This document shows positions 15,462 to 25,185 of a DNA stretch of 64,000 bases, piece after piece. The position numbers were made by a program, and so were the translations under genes. The notes under the pieces were generated by a model. The model had not been told where the DNA came from and made no database searches. It was given only the letters and a program-made list of their open reading frames with translations. The stretch's first letter is position 1. Every line of letters starts with the position of its first letter. Source of the DNA: Ectothiorhodospira haloalkaliphila ATCC 51935 (GTDB taxonomy: Bacteria; Pseudomonadota; Gammaproteobacteria; Ectothiorhodospirales; Ectothiorhodospiraceae); contig NZ_KK214998.1 of the NCBI RefSeq assembly GCF_000633935.1, positions 1,708,397 to 1,772,396 of the forward strand. Reading direction: 5' to 3'.

Positions 15462-16649
15462 ATGAGCGAGTATCAGTATTACGAATTCACGGCGGTCGAC
15501 CGTTCTTTGAGCGTGCAGGAGCAGACCGAGCTGCGCCGCTACTCGTCCCGGGCTCGAATTACGCCTGGCGGGTTCGTCAACGAGTACCACTGGGGTGATT
15601 TAAAGGCCGATCCTCTGGCCTTGCTACGGCACTACTTCGACGCGCATGTCTATTCGGCGAACTGGGGCACTTGCCGGCTACTGTTGCGCCTGCCCCGATC
15701 GTGTTTCGAAGAGGGAACGCTCGCGGACTATGCGGCCTTGGTGCCGGAAAACGGCCCGTCGTCCGTCTATCCTCCCGCTTTTCGAGCTTTGAACAACGGG
15801 GAACACTGGATACTGGAGTGGTGGTTCAACGACGAATCCCGTTCGCACGATCGTTTCTGGATTGAGAACGATGGTCCTGGTTGGATGACACGCCTGCTGC
15901 CACTGCGGGAGGAGCTGCTGCGCGGAGACACCCGCCCGCTCTATCTCGGGTGGCTTGCGAGGGTCAGTGAAGGCGAGTTCGATGCGGGGGATTCCGAACC
16001 GCCACTACCAGCGGGGCTGGGGGCGCTCACCCCGGCGCAGAAGGCGTTGGCCGATTTTCTCCTGCTAGATTCGGACCTGATCGCGTCAGCCGCTGTAGCA
16101 AGTCCCGAACTGCCGTCGCCGCAAGCGGCTGAATCGGACATCGACGACTGGCTGGCCACGCAGGCCGCCGAGACTCTACGTGCTCCATTGCGGCTGATGC
16201 TGCTGGGCCGGTCTTCGGAGGCCGAACGGCGGCTGCGCGGCGAATTCCTTGCCTGGCAGCGCACGCAGCGCCAGATGGTCAGCTGTCCGGCTCGACGCAC
16301 CTTGACCGTCATTGAGTCCGGCGTGGAAATGGCACGCAGCCTGCGTCTCGAACGCGAACGTGAAGCGCGTGAAGCCGAAGAGGCCAAGCAAAAGGCAGAA
16401 CGCGCAAGCTATCTCGCGGGAGTAGCCAAACAGGCGGATCGTGCCTGGCACGACATCGACGCGCTCTTGCAGCGCCGCACCGGTGCCGCCTACGACGAGG
16501 CCCTTCAGCGCCTGCAGGATCTGGCCGAGGCCCTACATGCTGCCGAGCGAGGTCAGGAGTTTCGCCGCGACCTTGAAAAACTGTTGGTGACTCACGCCGG
16601 GCGCCCCGCATGGATGAAGCGGCTCGACAAGGCGGGCCTCCTGCGATGA
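15462..16649 (+). CDS. Conserved hypothetical protein with coiled-coil C-terminus
   Basis: A 395-residue protein that I do not assign to a named family. ATG at 15462 is chosen because AGGAAGGAG lies upstream. The N-terminal third is rich in aromatic residues (YQYYEFTAVDRSLSVQEQ, FVNEYHWGDLKADPLALLRH, HWILEWWFNDES). The middle is acidic and Pro/Ala-rich. The last 140 residues are strongly charged helix (LRLEREREAREAEEAKQKAE), probably coiled coil. No signal peptide, membrane segment or catalytic motif is evident. It is intact, unlike its neighbours, and similar proteins recur in gammaproteobacterial accessory regions as far as I recall. Confidence 0.7.
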   Translation: MSEYQYYEFTAVDRSLSVQEQTELRRYSSRARITPGGFVNEYHWGDLKADPLALLRHYFDAHVYSANWGTCRLLLRLPRSCFEEGTLADYAALVPENGPSSVYPPAFRALNNGEHWILEWWFNDESRSHDRFWIENDGPGWMTRLLPLREELLRGDTRPLYLGWLARVSEGEFDAGDSEPPLPAGLGALTPAQKALADFLLLDSDLIASAAVASPELPSPQAAESDIDDWLATQAAETLRAPLRLMLLGRSSEAERRLRGEFLAWQRTQRQMVSCPARRTLTVIESGVEMARSLRLEREREAREAEEAKQKAERASYLAGVAKQADRAWHDIDALLQRRTGAAYDEALQRLQDLAEALHAAERGQEFRRDLEKLLVTHAGRPAWMKRLDKAGLLR

Positions 16650-16801
16650 TCACCACCAGGGAAAGAACGGATCCTTGCCCATCCCCTCGATGGCTTCAAA
16701 GTCGCTCTTGCCCAGGGTGAGCAAATGAGGGATGCCGCAATGGCATCGTCAATCAGTGCCAGCCCCGCATCTTCCAGGCGAGCTTGGTCACGGATTTGCA
16801 T
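16650..16801 (-). pseudogene. PIN-domain toxin C-terminal remnant with frameshift
   Basis: The minus strand reads DAGLALIDDAIAAS in one frame and PHLLTLGKSDFEAIEGMGKD to a stop at 16650-16652 in the next. Joined, they give the last helix and the TL..DF motif of VapC-type PIN toxins. One frameshift lies between the parts and everything upstream is missing. It converges on the hypothetical gene ending at 16649. Confidence 0.5.
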
Positions 16802-17335
16802 TTGGTATAGACTCGGATACAGGGTGCGTTACCAACTCCACAATGCGTGTTTCCGGTTCTACTGCCTTTTGTTCCATGAATTTATCGTCCTGAATTCAGT
16901 GGATGGTACACCGCCAATCACGCAGTGAAGGTTTCAAGGATTGGATTTGTGCGCTAAAGTGGTACGCACGCACCAAATCAGCTCATCTTCCAAACCCGCA
17001 CTTCTGACGCGGTTTAGTGCGCTCGGATGGGACGTTGAGTATGCACTTGCAGGCTGTCACTGTAACCCCCGCCTGTCCGGATTAATGCAGCAAATGCGGG
17101 GAACCGTTGTAGGGATTTTCCTACACGCCCATCAGGCTCTGAAGGAGCGCACAAAGTCCTTCAGTCTATCCCTGTCATGGGACTTGTCAGTTAAGAAGTC
17201 GTGCCGGGGCTTGGCCGCAGGTTCGGAGCTTTATCATCCAGACGCCAGACATCATGCAAGTGACATGTGAATCAAGAATCCGGGGCCAGCAGTGCCCGGG
17301 TGTAACTGATATCCGAATGAATGTACCCTGCCTGC
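16802..17335. other. 534-bp gap without recognisable gene
   Basis: No frame here shows a family I know. A plus-strand frame of about 109 codons at 16941-17270 has no ribosome site and no recognisable motif. A small hairpin (TGTAGG, six-base loop, CCTACA) lies near 17110. The composition fits decayed coding sequence at the edge of the TA island. Confidence 0.4.
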
Positions 17336-17959
17336 ATGGGCGGAAAAGTCATCAAGCAAGTTCCCCACCCCATGCCACTATGGTTCCGGCTGGCCTATCT
17401 TGGCCTGGCCGTGGCGCTGGTACCGGTGTACGCCATCCACTATCCCTGGGTGAACTTCTTCTGGTTTTCCAACCTGGCCCTGCTGGGTGGGCTGGTGGCC
17501 GCCTGGACATCGAGTTCCCGTCTGGCTTCGGCCCTGCTGGTGTGTGTGGGGTTGCTGGAGCTTGGGTGGATCGTGGATTTTCTCGGTGGCCTTGTGCTCA
17601 TGGGGCAGGCCCCGTTCGGGATGGTGGACTACATGTTCGATCCCGAGATCCCGCTACTGGTCCGTGCGCTGTCGCTTTACCACCTGGTGCTGCCCTTCGC
17701 CCTGTGGTGGATGGTCTGGCGTCTGGGGTACGACGCGCGGGCGTGGCGGTGGCTCGTGCCTGCGGGGTGGGGCGTTGTGTTGATCACGCGTCTGACGGTG
17801 GATGAGGGGCAAAACGTCAATTGGGTATTGAGCATGCCCTGGCTGGAGCCCGGTCGCATACACGAGGGACTCTGGCTCCTCTTGCTCATGCTGGGCCTGG
17901 GGATCGCCTGGTGGGTCACCCATCGGCTGGTGCTCTGGTTCATGCAACGTCATGAGTGA
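17336..17959 (+). CDS. Multi-spanning membrane protein of unknown function
   Basis: About 207 residues with roughly six hydrophobic segments, including [54 protein letters not shown], a Trp-rich [14 protein letters not shown] and [20 protein letters not shown]. Possible starts are ATG 17321, 17336 and 17372; none has a convincing ribosome site, and 17372 would begin right at the first membrane segment. No enzyme motif was identified. It is followed at once by the dadA remnant. Confidence 0.72.
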   Translation: MGGKVIKQVPHPMPLWFRLAYLGLAVALVPVYAIHYPWVNFFWFSNLALLGGLVAAWTSSSRLASALLVCVGLLELGWIVDFLGGLVLMGQAPFGMVDYMFDPEIPLLVRALSLYHLVLPFALWWMVWRLGYDARAWRWLVPAGWGVVLITRLTVDEGQNVNWVLSMPWLEPGRIHEGLWLLLLMLGLGIAWWVTHRLVLWFMQRHE

Positions 17960-17993
17960 CCTCTCCAGGCGCGCCGCCTGCCGCCACAACGCC

Positions 17994-18185
17994 GCGCGGC
18001 CCATGACGCCGGAAAGCGCGCTCATCCTGGGCAGTACATGTCACGACAACCTGTTCCTGAACATGGGTCACGGAACGTTGGGCTGGACCATGTCCCTGGG
18101 CTCGTCACGGTTCGTGGCTGATCTGGTCTTCGGCCATTCAACGGGTATCGATTCCGACGGCCTGGGCCTGGGCCGCTATGCCTGA
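17994..18185 (+). pseudogene. DadA-type D-amino-acid dehydrogenase, C-terminal remnant
   Basis: The frame reads [14 protein letters not shown], then [20 protein letters not shown] and RFVADLVFG. This is the conserved FAD-binding C-terminus of DadA-like dehydrogenases (normally [25 protein letters not shown]). Only about 60 residues of a roughly 420-residue protein remain, and the FAD-binding N-terminus is absent. It overlaps by a few bases the end of the convergent PAS-GGDEF-EAL gene. Confidence 0.8.
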
Positions 18186-20671
18186 GCAGGATTCAGCAAC
18201 CGTTCCACATCTTCGGCCGGCACCGGCCGGCTATACAGATAGCCCTGCCCTTGCACGCAGCCATGATCCAGCAGGAAGTCCCGCTGCAAGGTGTTCTCGA
18301 TGCCTTCGGCGATGACCTTCAAGCCCAGGGTCTCGCCCAGGCCGATGATGGCCCGGATGATGGCGGCATCCTCGGGGTGGTTGGCGGGGTCATCCTTCAT
18401 CTCGGAGACGAAGGATTGATCGATCTTGATGGCATGCACCGGCAGGCGCTTGAGGTAGTTGAGCGATGAATAGGCGGTGCCGAAATCATCGATGGAGATG
18501 CGCACACCCTGGGTGTTGAGTTCGGTCAGGGTGCGTATGGTCTGTTCAATGGAACTCATCGCGGCGCTTTCGGTGATCTCGATTTCCAGATCGCTCGCCT
18601 CCAGGCCGGTATCGGCCAGCACCCCGAGAATGCGATCAACCACGTCGGGTTCACGCAGTTCCCGTGCCGACAGGTTCACCGCCACAGTCACGGTCGGCAC
18701 ACCCCGGGCCTTCCAGGCGCGAATCTGCTCGCAGGCCTGGCGCAGCACCTCCGGCCCCAGCGAGAGAATGAAGCCGGTCTCCTCCGCCAGGGGAATGAAG
18801 CGACCCGGCGAGATCATGCCCCATTGGGGGTGATGCCAGCGCACCAGGGCTTCCAGGCTGAGCACCCGCCCGCTGGCCAGGTCCACCCGGGGCTGATAAA
18901 CGAGATGGAATTCGCCTCTCTCCAGCGCCTGGCGCATGGACTGATCCAGTTCCATGCGTTCCTGCAGCGCCGCATCCATCTCCGGGGTGTAGAAGTGGTA
19001 GCAGCGTCGACCCTCTGCCTTGGCGCGATACATGGCGGCATCGGCATGACGTATCAAGTCCTCCGGACGGTCGCTGTCGCCGGGATGGATGGAAATACCG
19101 ATACTTACCGTCACGGACACCTGTTGGCTCGAGAGGGGGATTGGTTGGTTCAGGACCTTCTGGATCTTCTCGAGTACGGGGATGGCGTCCTCCGCATGAG
19201 AAAGCTTGGGCAGCAGCAGGATGAACGAGTCGCCGCCGAAGCGGGCCACCGTGTCCCCCTGGCGCAGCAGGCTGCGCAGGCGATGCGCCACCTGGATCAG
19301 CAACTGGTCGCCCAGGTCGTGCCCCAGTGAGTCGTTGATGACCTTGAAATCATCCAGGTCGATGAACATCACGGCCAGGGCATGTTGATCGCGGTGGGCC
19401 TGTGCCACTGCCTGACCGATTCTATCCAGTATGAGGCTGCGATTGGGCAGGCCTGTCAACGGGTCGTGGAAGGCGAGGTATTCCAGGCGCTCGTTCAGGG
19501 CCCGCTTGTCGGAGATGTCCTCCGCCAGTTTGATGTAGTGAGTGACTTCACCCCGTGCATTGCGGATCGGTGAGATCCTTGCCTGCTCCCAGTACGGCTC
19601 GCCGGACCGCTTGCGGTTGTGGAACTCGCCCTCCCAGGTTTTGCCGCTTTGGATGGTTGTCCACAGCTGGTGGGATTTTTCGCTGTTTGTCTCGCCGTAG
19701 CGCAACATCCCCGGGCGCTTCCCCAGCACCTCATCTCGGGAGAAGCCGGTGTTGTCGCAGAAACGCTGGTTGACGTACTCGATCACGCCGTCGGTGTTGG
19801 TGAGTATCATGACACTGGGACTTTGCTCCACCGCGTAGGCCAGTCGCTCGCTTTGCTCTTCGGCCAGCTTGCGCTCGGTGACATCCACGCTGGAACCCAG
19901 GATCTTGCTCAGGCATCCGTCCGGGCCGTAAACGGGGGAGGCTTGATAAAGGATCCATCGCCAGCCACCAGTCCGATGGCGCATGCGCACCTCGATACGA
20001 AAGCGCCCCTTTGGCCGGCGTGTGTATTGCTCGAATAGCCGGATGTCCTCATCCCGCTCGTCGGGGTGGATCAACGACCGCCAGGCCTCCATATCATTAT
20101 GCAGTTGGTGATCCAGGTACCCCAGTTGCCCCTTGAGTTCACGCGACAGGATCACGCTCCCGTCGGGCCGCCACTCGAACAAGCCCACGTTGCCCCCTTG
20201 CACGGCCTCCCACAGCCACTCCTGATCCCGGAGCCGTGCGGCCATGTCCATGTCCATGCAATAGAGGCGTAAGCCATCCTCGGCATGGGGCACCACCACA
20301 TGGCAGGAGAGGACCTTCACGGGGTAGCCTTCGCGATGACGCAGGATCAGCATCTCCGAGGGCGGCAGGTGAACGCCATCTCGCACCTTCTGCATGCGCT
20401 GGTGAAAGATCTCCAGATCCTCCGGAGGGATGATGAGATCCGCCAGATTGGCACCCAGAGCCTCGCGGGCGGGGTAGCCATACAGATGCTCGCTGGCAGG
20501 GTTCCAGTAAACCACGGTTCCATCCAGCCGATACCCCTGGATCGAGATGTCCGGCACGGCGTCCAGGAGCTGTGTCAGGGCCGCTTCATCGTGCCGCCGC
20601 GATTCCTCCGTCAAGCCCTGGCGAGCGGATTCATCAGAGGCCTCGCGCGGGGGGGTATTGTCCTCTTCCAT
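18176..20671 (-). CDS. PAS-PAS-PAS-GGDEF-EAL cyclic-di-GMP phosphodiesterase
   Basis: About 831 residues. Three PAS-type sensor domains (around 30-140, 150-270 and 270-395) precede a GGDEF domain ([19 protein letters not shown]) and an EAL domain. The GGDEF active site reads GGDSF, so cyclase activity is doubtful. The EAL domain keeps SLEALVRW, the NLSARE loop, [22 protein letters not shown] and KVIAEGIE, so c-di-GMP hydrolysis is expected. No membrane segment is seen, so sensing is probably cytosolic. ATG at 20671 ([12 protein letters not shown]) with GGAA upstream is preferred; ATG at 20713 would add 14 residues. Confidence 0.92.
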   Translation of the reverse strand: MEEDNTPPREASDESARQGLTEESRRHDEAALTQLLDAVPDISIQGYRLDGTVVYWNPASEHLYGYPAREALGANLADLIIPPEDLEIFHQRMQKVRDGVHLPPSEMLILRHREGYPVKVLSCHVVVPHAEDGLRLYCMDMDMAARLRDQEWLWEAVQGGNVGLFEWRPDGSVILSRELKGQLGYLDHQLHNDMEAWRSLIHPDERDEDIRLFEQYTRRPKGRFRIEVRMRHRTGGWRWILYQASPVYGPDGCLSKILGSSVDVTERKLAEEQSERLAYAVEQSPSVMILTNTDGVIEYVNQRFCDNTGFSRDEVLGKRPGMLRYGETNSEKSHQLWTTIQSGKTWEGEFHNRKRSGEPYWEQARISPIRNARGEVTHYIKLAEDISDKRALNERLEYLAFHDPLTGLPNRSLILDRIGQAVAQAHRDQHALAVMFIDLDDFKVINDSLGHDLGDQLLIQVAHRLRSLLRQGDTVARFGGDSFILLLPKLSHAEDAIPVLEKIQKVLNQPIPLSSQQVSVTVSIGISIHPGDSDRPEDLIRHADAAMYRAKAEGRRCYHFYTPEMDAALQERMELDQSMRQALERGEFHLVYQPRVDLASGRVLSLEALVRWHHPQWGMISPGRFIPLAEETGFILSLGPEVLRQACEQIRAWKARGVPTVTVAVNLSARELREPDVVDRILGVLADTGLEASDLEIEITESAAMSSIEQTIRTLTELNTQGVRISIDDFGTAYSSLNYLKRLPVHAIKIDQSFVSEMKDDPANHPEDAAIIRAIIGLGETLGLKVIAEGIENTLQRDFLLDHGCVQGQGYLYSRPVPAEDVERLLNPAQA

Positions 20672-20838
20672 GCGAATATTCCAATCGCAGTTGATGTATC
20701 GCAAGGGTAACATGGCGCCCTTGTCCAGAATTCCGACACTCTATCAATACTTCTGTGGCTATTCTATTTTCACCGCGGCTTTGACGGCTGATCTTCGAAT
20801 GCGAGTGGGATGTTTACAAAGCATGACTTTGTGGTGGC

Positions 20839-20859
20839 GCCTTTGTAGCCTTCAAAGGC
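20839..20859 (+). promoter_or_regulatory. Short inverted repeat upstream of the SMC operon
   Basis: GCCTTTG (20839-20845) and CAAAGGC (20853-20859) form a perfect 7-bp inverted repeat about 40 bases before the jetC start. It may be an operator or a leader hairpin. The evidence is only symmetry and position. Confidence 0.3.
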
Positions 20860-20899
20860 AAGATAGGCGCCTCCGAAGTCAAGGGATCCAGAACGCGAC

Positions 20900-23800
20900 A
20901 TGGCGCACCTGTTACGCATCGTGATGATTCACGGCCATCTTGAGGGGGTGGTCGAGCTGAATGTGGACGGCCACACCAATATCTGCGGCACCAATGCCTC
21001 GGGCAAGACCACCCTGCAGCGGCTGGTGCCGGTGTTTTATGGCGAGTTGCCCAACAAGGTGGTGCCGAGGACGCGGCAGAAGTTCGACCAATTCTATCTG
21101 CCGCACCGCAACAGCTACCTGGTGTATGAATACCGCCGCGAGGCGGGCGACGTGTGTCAGGCGGTCCTCACCCGCAAGAGTGACGGCGGTGTGGAATATC
21201 GCTTCGTCAGTGCCCCCTATCGCCCCGAGGACTACCTGGTCACGGGCGAGGACGGTGTGACCGCGCTGGACTATGCCCAGTGGGCCAACGGCCTGCGCCG
21301 CCAGGGCGTTGATGTGTCTCAGAAAATCGGTGCCAGCTCCGAATATCGCGCGGTGATCCAGAACGACTTCACCCAGCAATACGGCAACAGCCGCGAGGCA
21401 TTGCGCCTGCGTCAGATGGCAGCCCGTTTCAGCCTGGTGCGCCCGGCACATCGCATCCGTCATATGGAAAAGCTGGTCTCTGCGGTGCATGCCAAGGAGG
21501 GCAAGATGGACACCCTCAAGACCATGCTGGCCGCCATCTTCGAGGAGGATGGCGTCGAGTTGCCGGTCACCCGCATCCGCAACACCAAGGCGCGGGAGTG
21601 GATCGCCCGCATGCGCCAGTCCATGCGCCTTGCGCCGCTGCAGCGTGCTCTGGAAGACCTGCAGCGCCTCGATCGCGAGATGGCCGAGCTGGAGACTTCG
21701 CTGTGTCAGCTCCACCCTCGGCTCAAGGCCGACCATCACCATGCCCAGCGGGCCTGGGCCGATCTCGAGGCCCGGCTCAATGAGCTGCGGCGCGACTTCC
21801 GGGCCCGCGAGCAGGCACATGAGGAGGCGCGCGGCACCCTCGACGACCGGATCAGCGCGCTGGACAGCGAGCTGAAGCGGACTCGCCTTGAGCTCGATGA
21901 TCTGCAGCGCCGGTTCGAGGCCTTCAAGGAGGCCGATATGCCCGGTCTCGAGCGCGACCTCCAGAGTCTGCCCCAGTGGCGCGAGGAGTTGCAGCAACTG
22001 CGCGATCACCTGGAACTGATGCAGCAGGCGGCCCAGGAGAGCAAGGCGCGCCTGAATGCCCGGCTGGTGGAGCTGGGTGACCTGCTCGAACGCCGCCGCG
22101 AGGAAACCCAGGCGCGCATTGATGCCCTCGACAAGGAGAAGGACGCCTGCCGTGAGGCCCGGAATGAACAGGAAGAGCGCCTGGAAGCCGACCACCAGCG
22201 TCGCCGAAAGGCACTGGACGATGATTACCGCAGCCGCCTGGATGAGGGCGCCAACCGTCTTGCCGAACTCAAGGCCCGGCTGGCCCATGACGGCCAGACA
22301 ACCGAGGAAGCCCACGAGGCCCGTCAGGTCCAGGCCCGGGTCGATCAGGCTCAGGGCGAACAAAGCGCAGCTGCTGCCGCATTGGAGGCGGTGCGTGGCG
22401 AACTCGACGAGCGCAAGCGAGAACGCGACACTGCGGAGCGGGATCTGGAGCTTGCCCGTCAGCAGCGCTCCCGGGCCGAGGCCCGTCTTGATGGGTTGTT
22501 GATCCAGCGTGACCCCGCCCAGGGCAGCCTGCGGCACTTCCTGCGTCATCACCGTCCGGGCTGGGAACAGAGCCTGGGCAAGGTGATCGCTCCGGAACTG
22601 CTCCAGCGTCGTGACCTGGCCCCGCAGTTCAACGATGGTGCCAGTGACGATCTTTATGGGTTGGTGGTGGATCTTGCTGCCATCGCCCTGCCTGATCATG
22701 CCCAGGACGAGGCCACGCTGCTGGCCGGGATCGAGGCCGCCCAGCAGGCGCTGGATCAGGCCCGAAAGGCCGAAGAAGCCGCGGAGAAGGCGCTCAAGGC
22801 CCGCCATGACAAGGTACAGGAGGCCGCCGCCCGGCTGGATCGTGCCCGTTCGACCCAGCGCCGCGCCGCCGAAGAGGTAGACTATGCCCTGCAAGCCCGC
22901 AGCCAGTGTTGGGAGCGTCATGAGGCAGCTCGCCAGGCACGCCAGGCCGCCTGCCGCGAGGAGCTCAATGAGCAGGAGGCCCAGCAGCAGGCGCTGAATC
23001 AAGAGCGGGAACAGGCCCTGGAGGCGCTGGCCGATACCCACCGCGCCCAGCGACAGGCCTTGAGTGACGAATTCACGGGGCGGCTGGCCGATTTCGATGA
23101 GCAGATTGCCCAGTATCGTGGCCAGTTGACCGGGTTCAGGCAGGAGAATCGCCGTCAGCGCGAGGAGCTTGAGGCTGCCTTCGAGCGCGAACTGGCCGAG
23201 CAGGGTGTGGATACCGTCAGCCTGAACCAGACCCGCTCACGCCTGGAGGCCCTGGAACAGCGCATTCGCCAGACCGAGCGGCGTCGTGAGGAGCTTGAAG
23301 CCTACACACGCTTCATGCGGGTGGATTGGGGTGAACGCAAGCCGCAGTTGGTGGCGCGCGAGTCTGAGCTGGGCGGTGAGCACCAGAGCGCCGTGCGCGA
23401 GCGTGAGCACCTCAAGCAGCAGTTCGACACCGCGCGCAGGGAGTATCGCGAGGCGGTCGCGGATCTGGAGAAGCAGCGCGGCGCGCAACAGCAGTTGATC
23501 GACACCCTCGCGCCACTGCTCACCCGGCTGGATGCACTGCCCCTGGAACAGGCCCCGGATTCCCGGAGTGAGGCCCCGGGGGATGTCAGCGAGCGCATTG
23601 AACGCGTCCGCCAGGCACTGACCGACCACGCCCGCACCCAGGATGAGCTGCGCCGGGGCTGCGAGAAGATGGAGTCCGACCTGATCAAGGGCGCCAGCAC
23701 CGATTTCCACGAGACCCTGGAGGCGGAGCGCACCCGGCTTGAAGACACCAGCCCCCGTCGCCTGCTGAGTGTACTGGCCGGCATGCTCCAGTTGCTGGAG

Positions 23801-24565
23801 GGCCGGCAGGAGCAACTCCAGCAGGAAGGACGCAACCTGGGCGACGACCTGGACAAGTTCTTCACCGTGTTCCGCGATCTCAACCGGCGCATCAACGCCC
23901 AGAGCCGGCGTCTCTCGGACGAAGTGGCGGATGATCTCAAGCTGGAAGGTATTGGCCGTGCGGAGGTGAAGATTCAGTCCACCATCGATGAGCTGGGTTT
24001 CTGGGAGCCGCTCAAGCGCTTCACCCAGCACTACCGCGACTGGCGGGACTCCGGCCAGCCGCTGCCCGGGGATGACTACCTGGACGCCCTGGCCGATGTG
24101 GTGGAGTTGTTGCGCAGTGACCAGCAGTACAGCTTCGAGAGCCTGTTGCGCCTGGAACTGCACCTGAACGAGGGCGGTACGGATCTGGTGATCAAGAGCG
24201 ACCGCCAGTTGCTGGAGTCCTCCAGTCACGGCATGGCCTACCTGATCCTGTGCAAGTTCCTGCTCGCCTTCACCCGGTTGCTGCGCGGTGAGGCCCAGGT
24301 GGCCATCCACTGGCCCATCGACGAGATCGGCACCCTGGCCTATCACAATGTGGAGAAGATCTTCGATGCCTGCGACAACAACCGCATCCATATCGTGGGC
24401 GCCTTCCCCAACCCGGAGTCGGATGTGCTGCTGCTGTTCCGCAACCGCTACCTGATCGACCGCGATGAGGCCGACCCGGCCAAGCGTCGTCTCAAGCGCA
24501 TCGAACCCCGTCTGAGCCGCCTGGCCCAGCGTCTGCAGGCCCGCACGGAGGAGGTGAACCCATGA
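20900..24565 (+). CDS. jetC: SMC/MukB-like ATPase of a Wadjet/Mks-type system (JetC-like)
   Basis: A 1221-residue SMC-like ATPase. Walker A is GTNASGKTT at residues 30-38. Two long coiled-coil arms (about 230-530 and 620-970) flank a non-coil hinge-like region (about 535-610, LRHFLRHHRPGWEQSLGKVI). The C-terminal head has a signature-like SSSHGMAYLILC and Walker B WPIDEIG near 1140. This layout fits JetC/MksB/EptC, the DNA-loop-extruding motor of plasmid-restricting condensins. It is the first gene of a four-gene operon, and its stop overlaps the next start (ATGA). GGGATCC rather than a clear ribosome site precedes ATG 20900. Confidence 0.85.
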   Translation: MAHLLRIVMIHGHLEGVVELNVDGHTNICGTNASGKTTLQRLVPVFYGELPNKVVPRTRQKFDQFYLPHRNSYLVYEYRREAGDVCQAVLTRKSDGGVEYRFVSAPYRPEDYLVTGEDGVTALDYAQWANGLRRQGVDVSQKIGASSEYRAVIQNDFTQQYGNSREALRLRQMAARFSLVRPAHRIRHMEKLVSAVHAKEGKMDTLKTMLAAIFEEDGVELPVTRIRNTKAREWIARMRQSMRLAPLQRALEDLQRLDREMAELETSLCQLHPRLKADHHHAQRAWADLEARLNELRRDFRAREQAHEEARGTLDDRISALDSELKRTRLELDDLQRRFEAFKEADMPGLERDLQSLPQWREELQQLRDHLELMQQAAQESKARLNARLVELGDLLERRREETQARIDALDKEKDACREARNEQEERLEADHQRRRKALDDDYRSRLDEGANRLAELKARLAHDGQTTEEAHEARQVQARVDQAQGEQSAAAAALEAVRGELDERKRERDTAERDLELARQQRSRAEARLDGLLIQRDPAQGSLRHFLRHHRPGWEQSLGKVIAPELLQRRDLAPQFNDGASDDLYGLVVDLAAIALPDHAQDEATLLAGIEAAQQALDQARKAEEAAEKALKARHDKVQEAAARLDRARSTQRRAAEEVDYALQARSQCWERHEAARQARQAACREELNEQEAQQQALNQEREQALEALADTHRAQRQALSDEFTGRLADFDEQIAQYRGQLTGFRQENRRQREELEAAFERELAEQGVDTVSLNQTRSRLEALEQRIRQTERRREELEAYTRFMRVDWGERKPQLVARESELGGEHQSAVREREHLKQQFDTARREYREAVADLEKQRGAQQQLIDTLAPLLTRLDALPLEQAPDSRSEAPGDVSERIERVRQALTDHARTQDELRRGCEKMESDLIKGASTDFHETLEAERTRLEDTSPRRLLSVLAGMLQLLEGRQEQLQQEGRNLGDDLDKFFTVFRDLNRRINAQSRRLSDEVADDLKLEGIGRAEVKIQSTIDELGFWEPLKRFTQHYRDWRDSGQPLPGDDYLDALADVVELLRSDQQYSFESLLRLELHLNEGGTDLVIKSDRQLLESSSHGMAYLILCKFLLAFTRLLRGEAQVAIHWPIDEIGTLAYHNVEKIFDACDNNRIHIVGAFPNPESDVLLLFRNRYLIDRDEADPAKRRLKRIEPRLSRLAQRLQARTEEVNP

Positions 24566-25185
24566 TCGAACAGGGTCCGCTGCTGGAGCGCCTGCTGGCC
24601 GGCGACTTCATCTGTGCGGTGAGCGACGAGGCCGCCTTTCGCCACCTGCAGGACGAGACGATCCGTGAGCAGATCGATGACTATCTGCGCCCACTCAACC
24701 GTCGCCTGGCCACCAACACCGATGGGACCGTCTACTTCCTGTCCTGGCTGCGGCTCGACGAGGCCGCCCGCGAGCAGCTCTCGCGCCAGCTGGGCGACAC
24801 GGTGGGCAGCCTGATGCCGATGCTGGAGTGGCTGCAGTTGGTGCAGGAGGCACTGGGCCGCGATGGCCTGGCGGCCCCCGGGGACGTACTCAAGCCCGCC
24901 GACTTCAGCTCCCGCTGCGAGGATCATCAGGGCCTGCGCGAGCGACTGGAGCGGCTGGCTTCCGACCCTTTCTTCGGCTCCCAGAGCGACCAACTGGACG
25001 CCCAACTCAAACAGGTCTTCAAGCGACTCAAGGAGCATGGTTACCTGCAGCAGCCCCACGCTGATCGCCAGTACTACGTGGTGACCGGCAAGATCGATTA
25101 TCTGATCGACCTGGTGCGATTCATCCGTGATGAGGAGAATCTGCCCATTGAAGATCAGGCGCCCACGCAGCAGAGCCTGCTATGA
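24562..25185 (+). CDS. jetB: MukE/MksE-like subunit (JetB-like)
   Basis: A 207-residue acidic protein: LLERLLAGDFICAVSDEAAF, DDYLRPLNRRLATNTDGTVY, KRLKEHGYLQQPHADRQYYV and YLIDLVRFIRDEE. Size, winged-helix-like composition and position between the SMC ATPase and the kleisin-like gene fit MksE/JetB (DUF4194-like), the small subunit bridging kleisin and DNA. ATGA overlaps occur with both neighbours. Assignment rests on operon context and general resemblance rather than on a catalytic motif. Confidence 0.75.
   Translation: MIEQGPLLERLLAGDFICAVSDEAAFRHLQDETIREQIDDYLRPLNRRLATNTDGTVYFLSWLRLDEAAREQLSRQLGDTVGSLMPMLEWLQLVQEALGRDGLAAPGDVLKPADFSSRCEDHQGLRERLERLASDPFFGSQSDQLDAQLKQVFKRLKEHGYLQQPHADRQYYVVTGKIDYLIDLVRFIRDEENLPIEDQAPTQQSLL

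Noticed and set aside
1-17000. Superintegron cassette array
   Set aside because: Many TA genes suggest it, but genes are in mixed orientation, no integrase was found, and no regular attC-like palindromes recur between genes.
16941-17270. A 109-codon plus-strand frame
   Set aside because: No ribosome site, no family resemblance, and composition unlike a coding gene of this genome.
20912-23041. A 709-codon open frame antisense to the SMC ATPase
   Set aside because: Low-complexity Leu/Gln-rich shadow of the coiled-coil coding sequence; no family resemblance.
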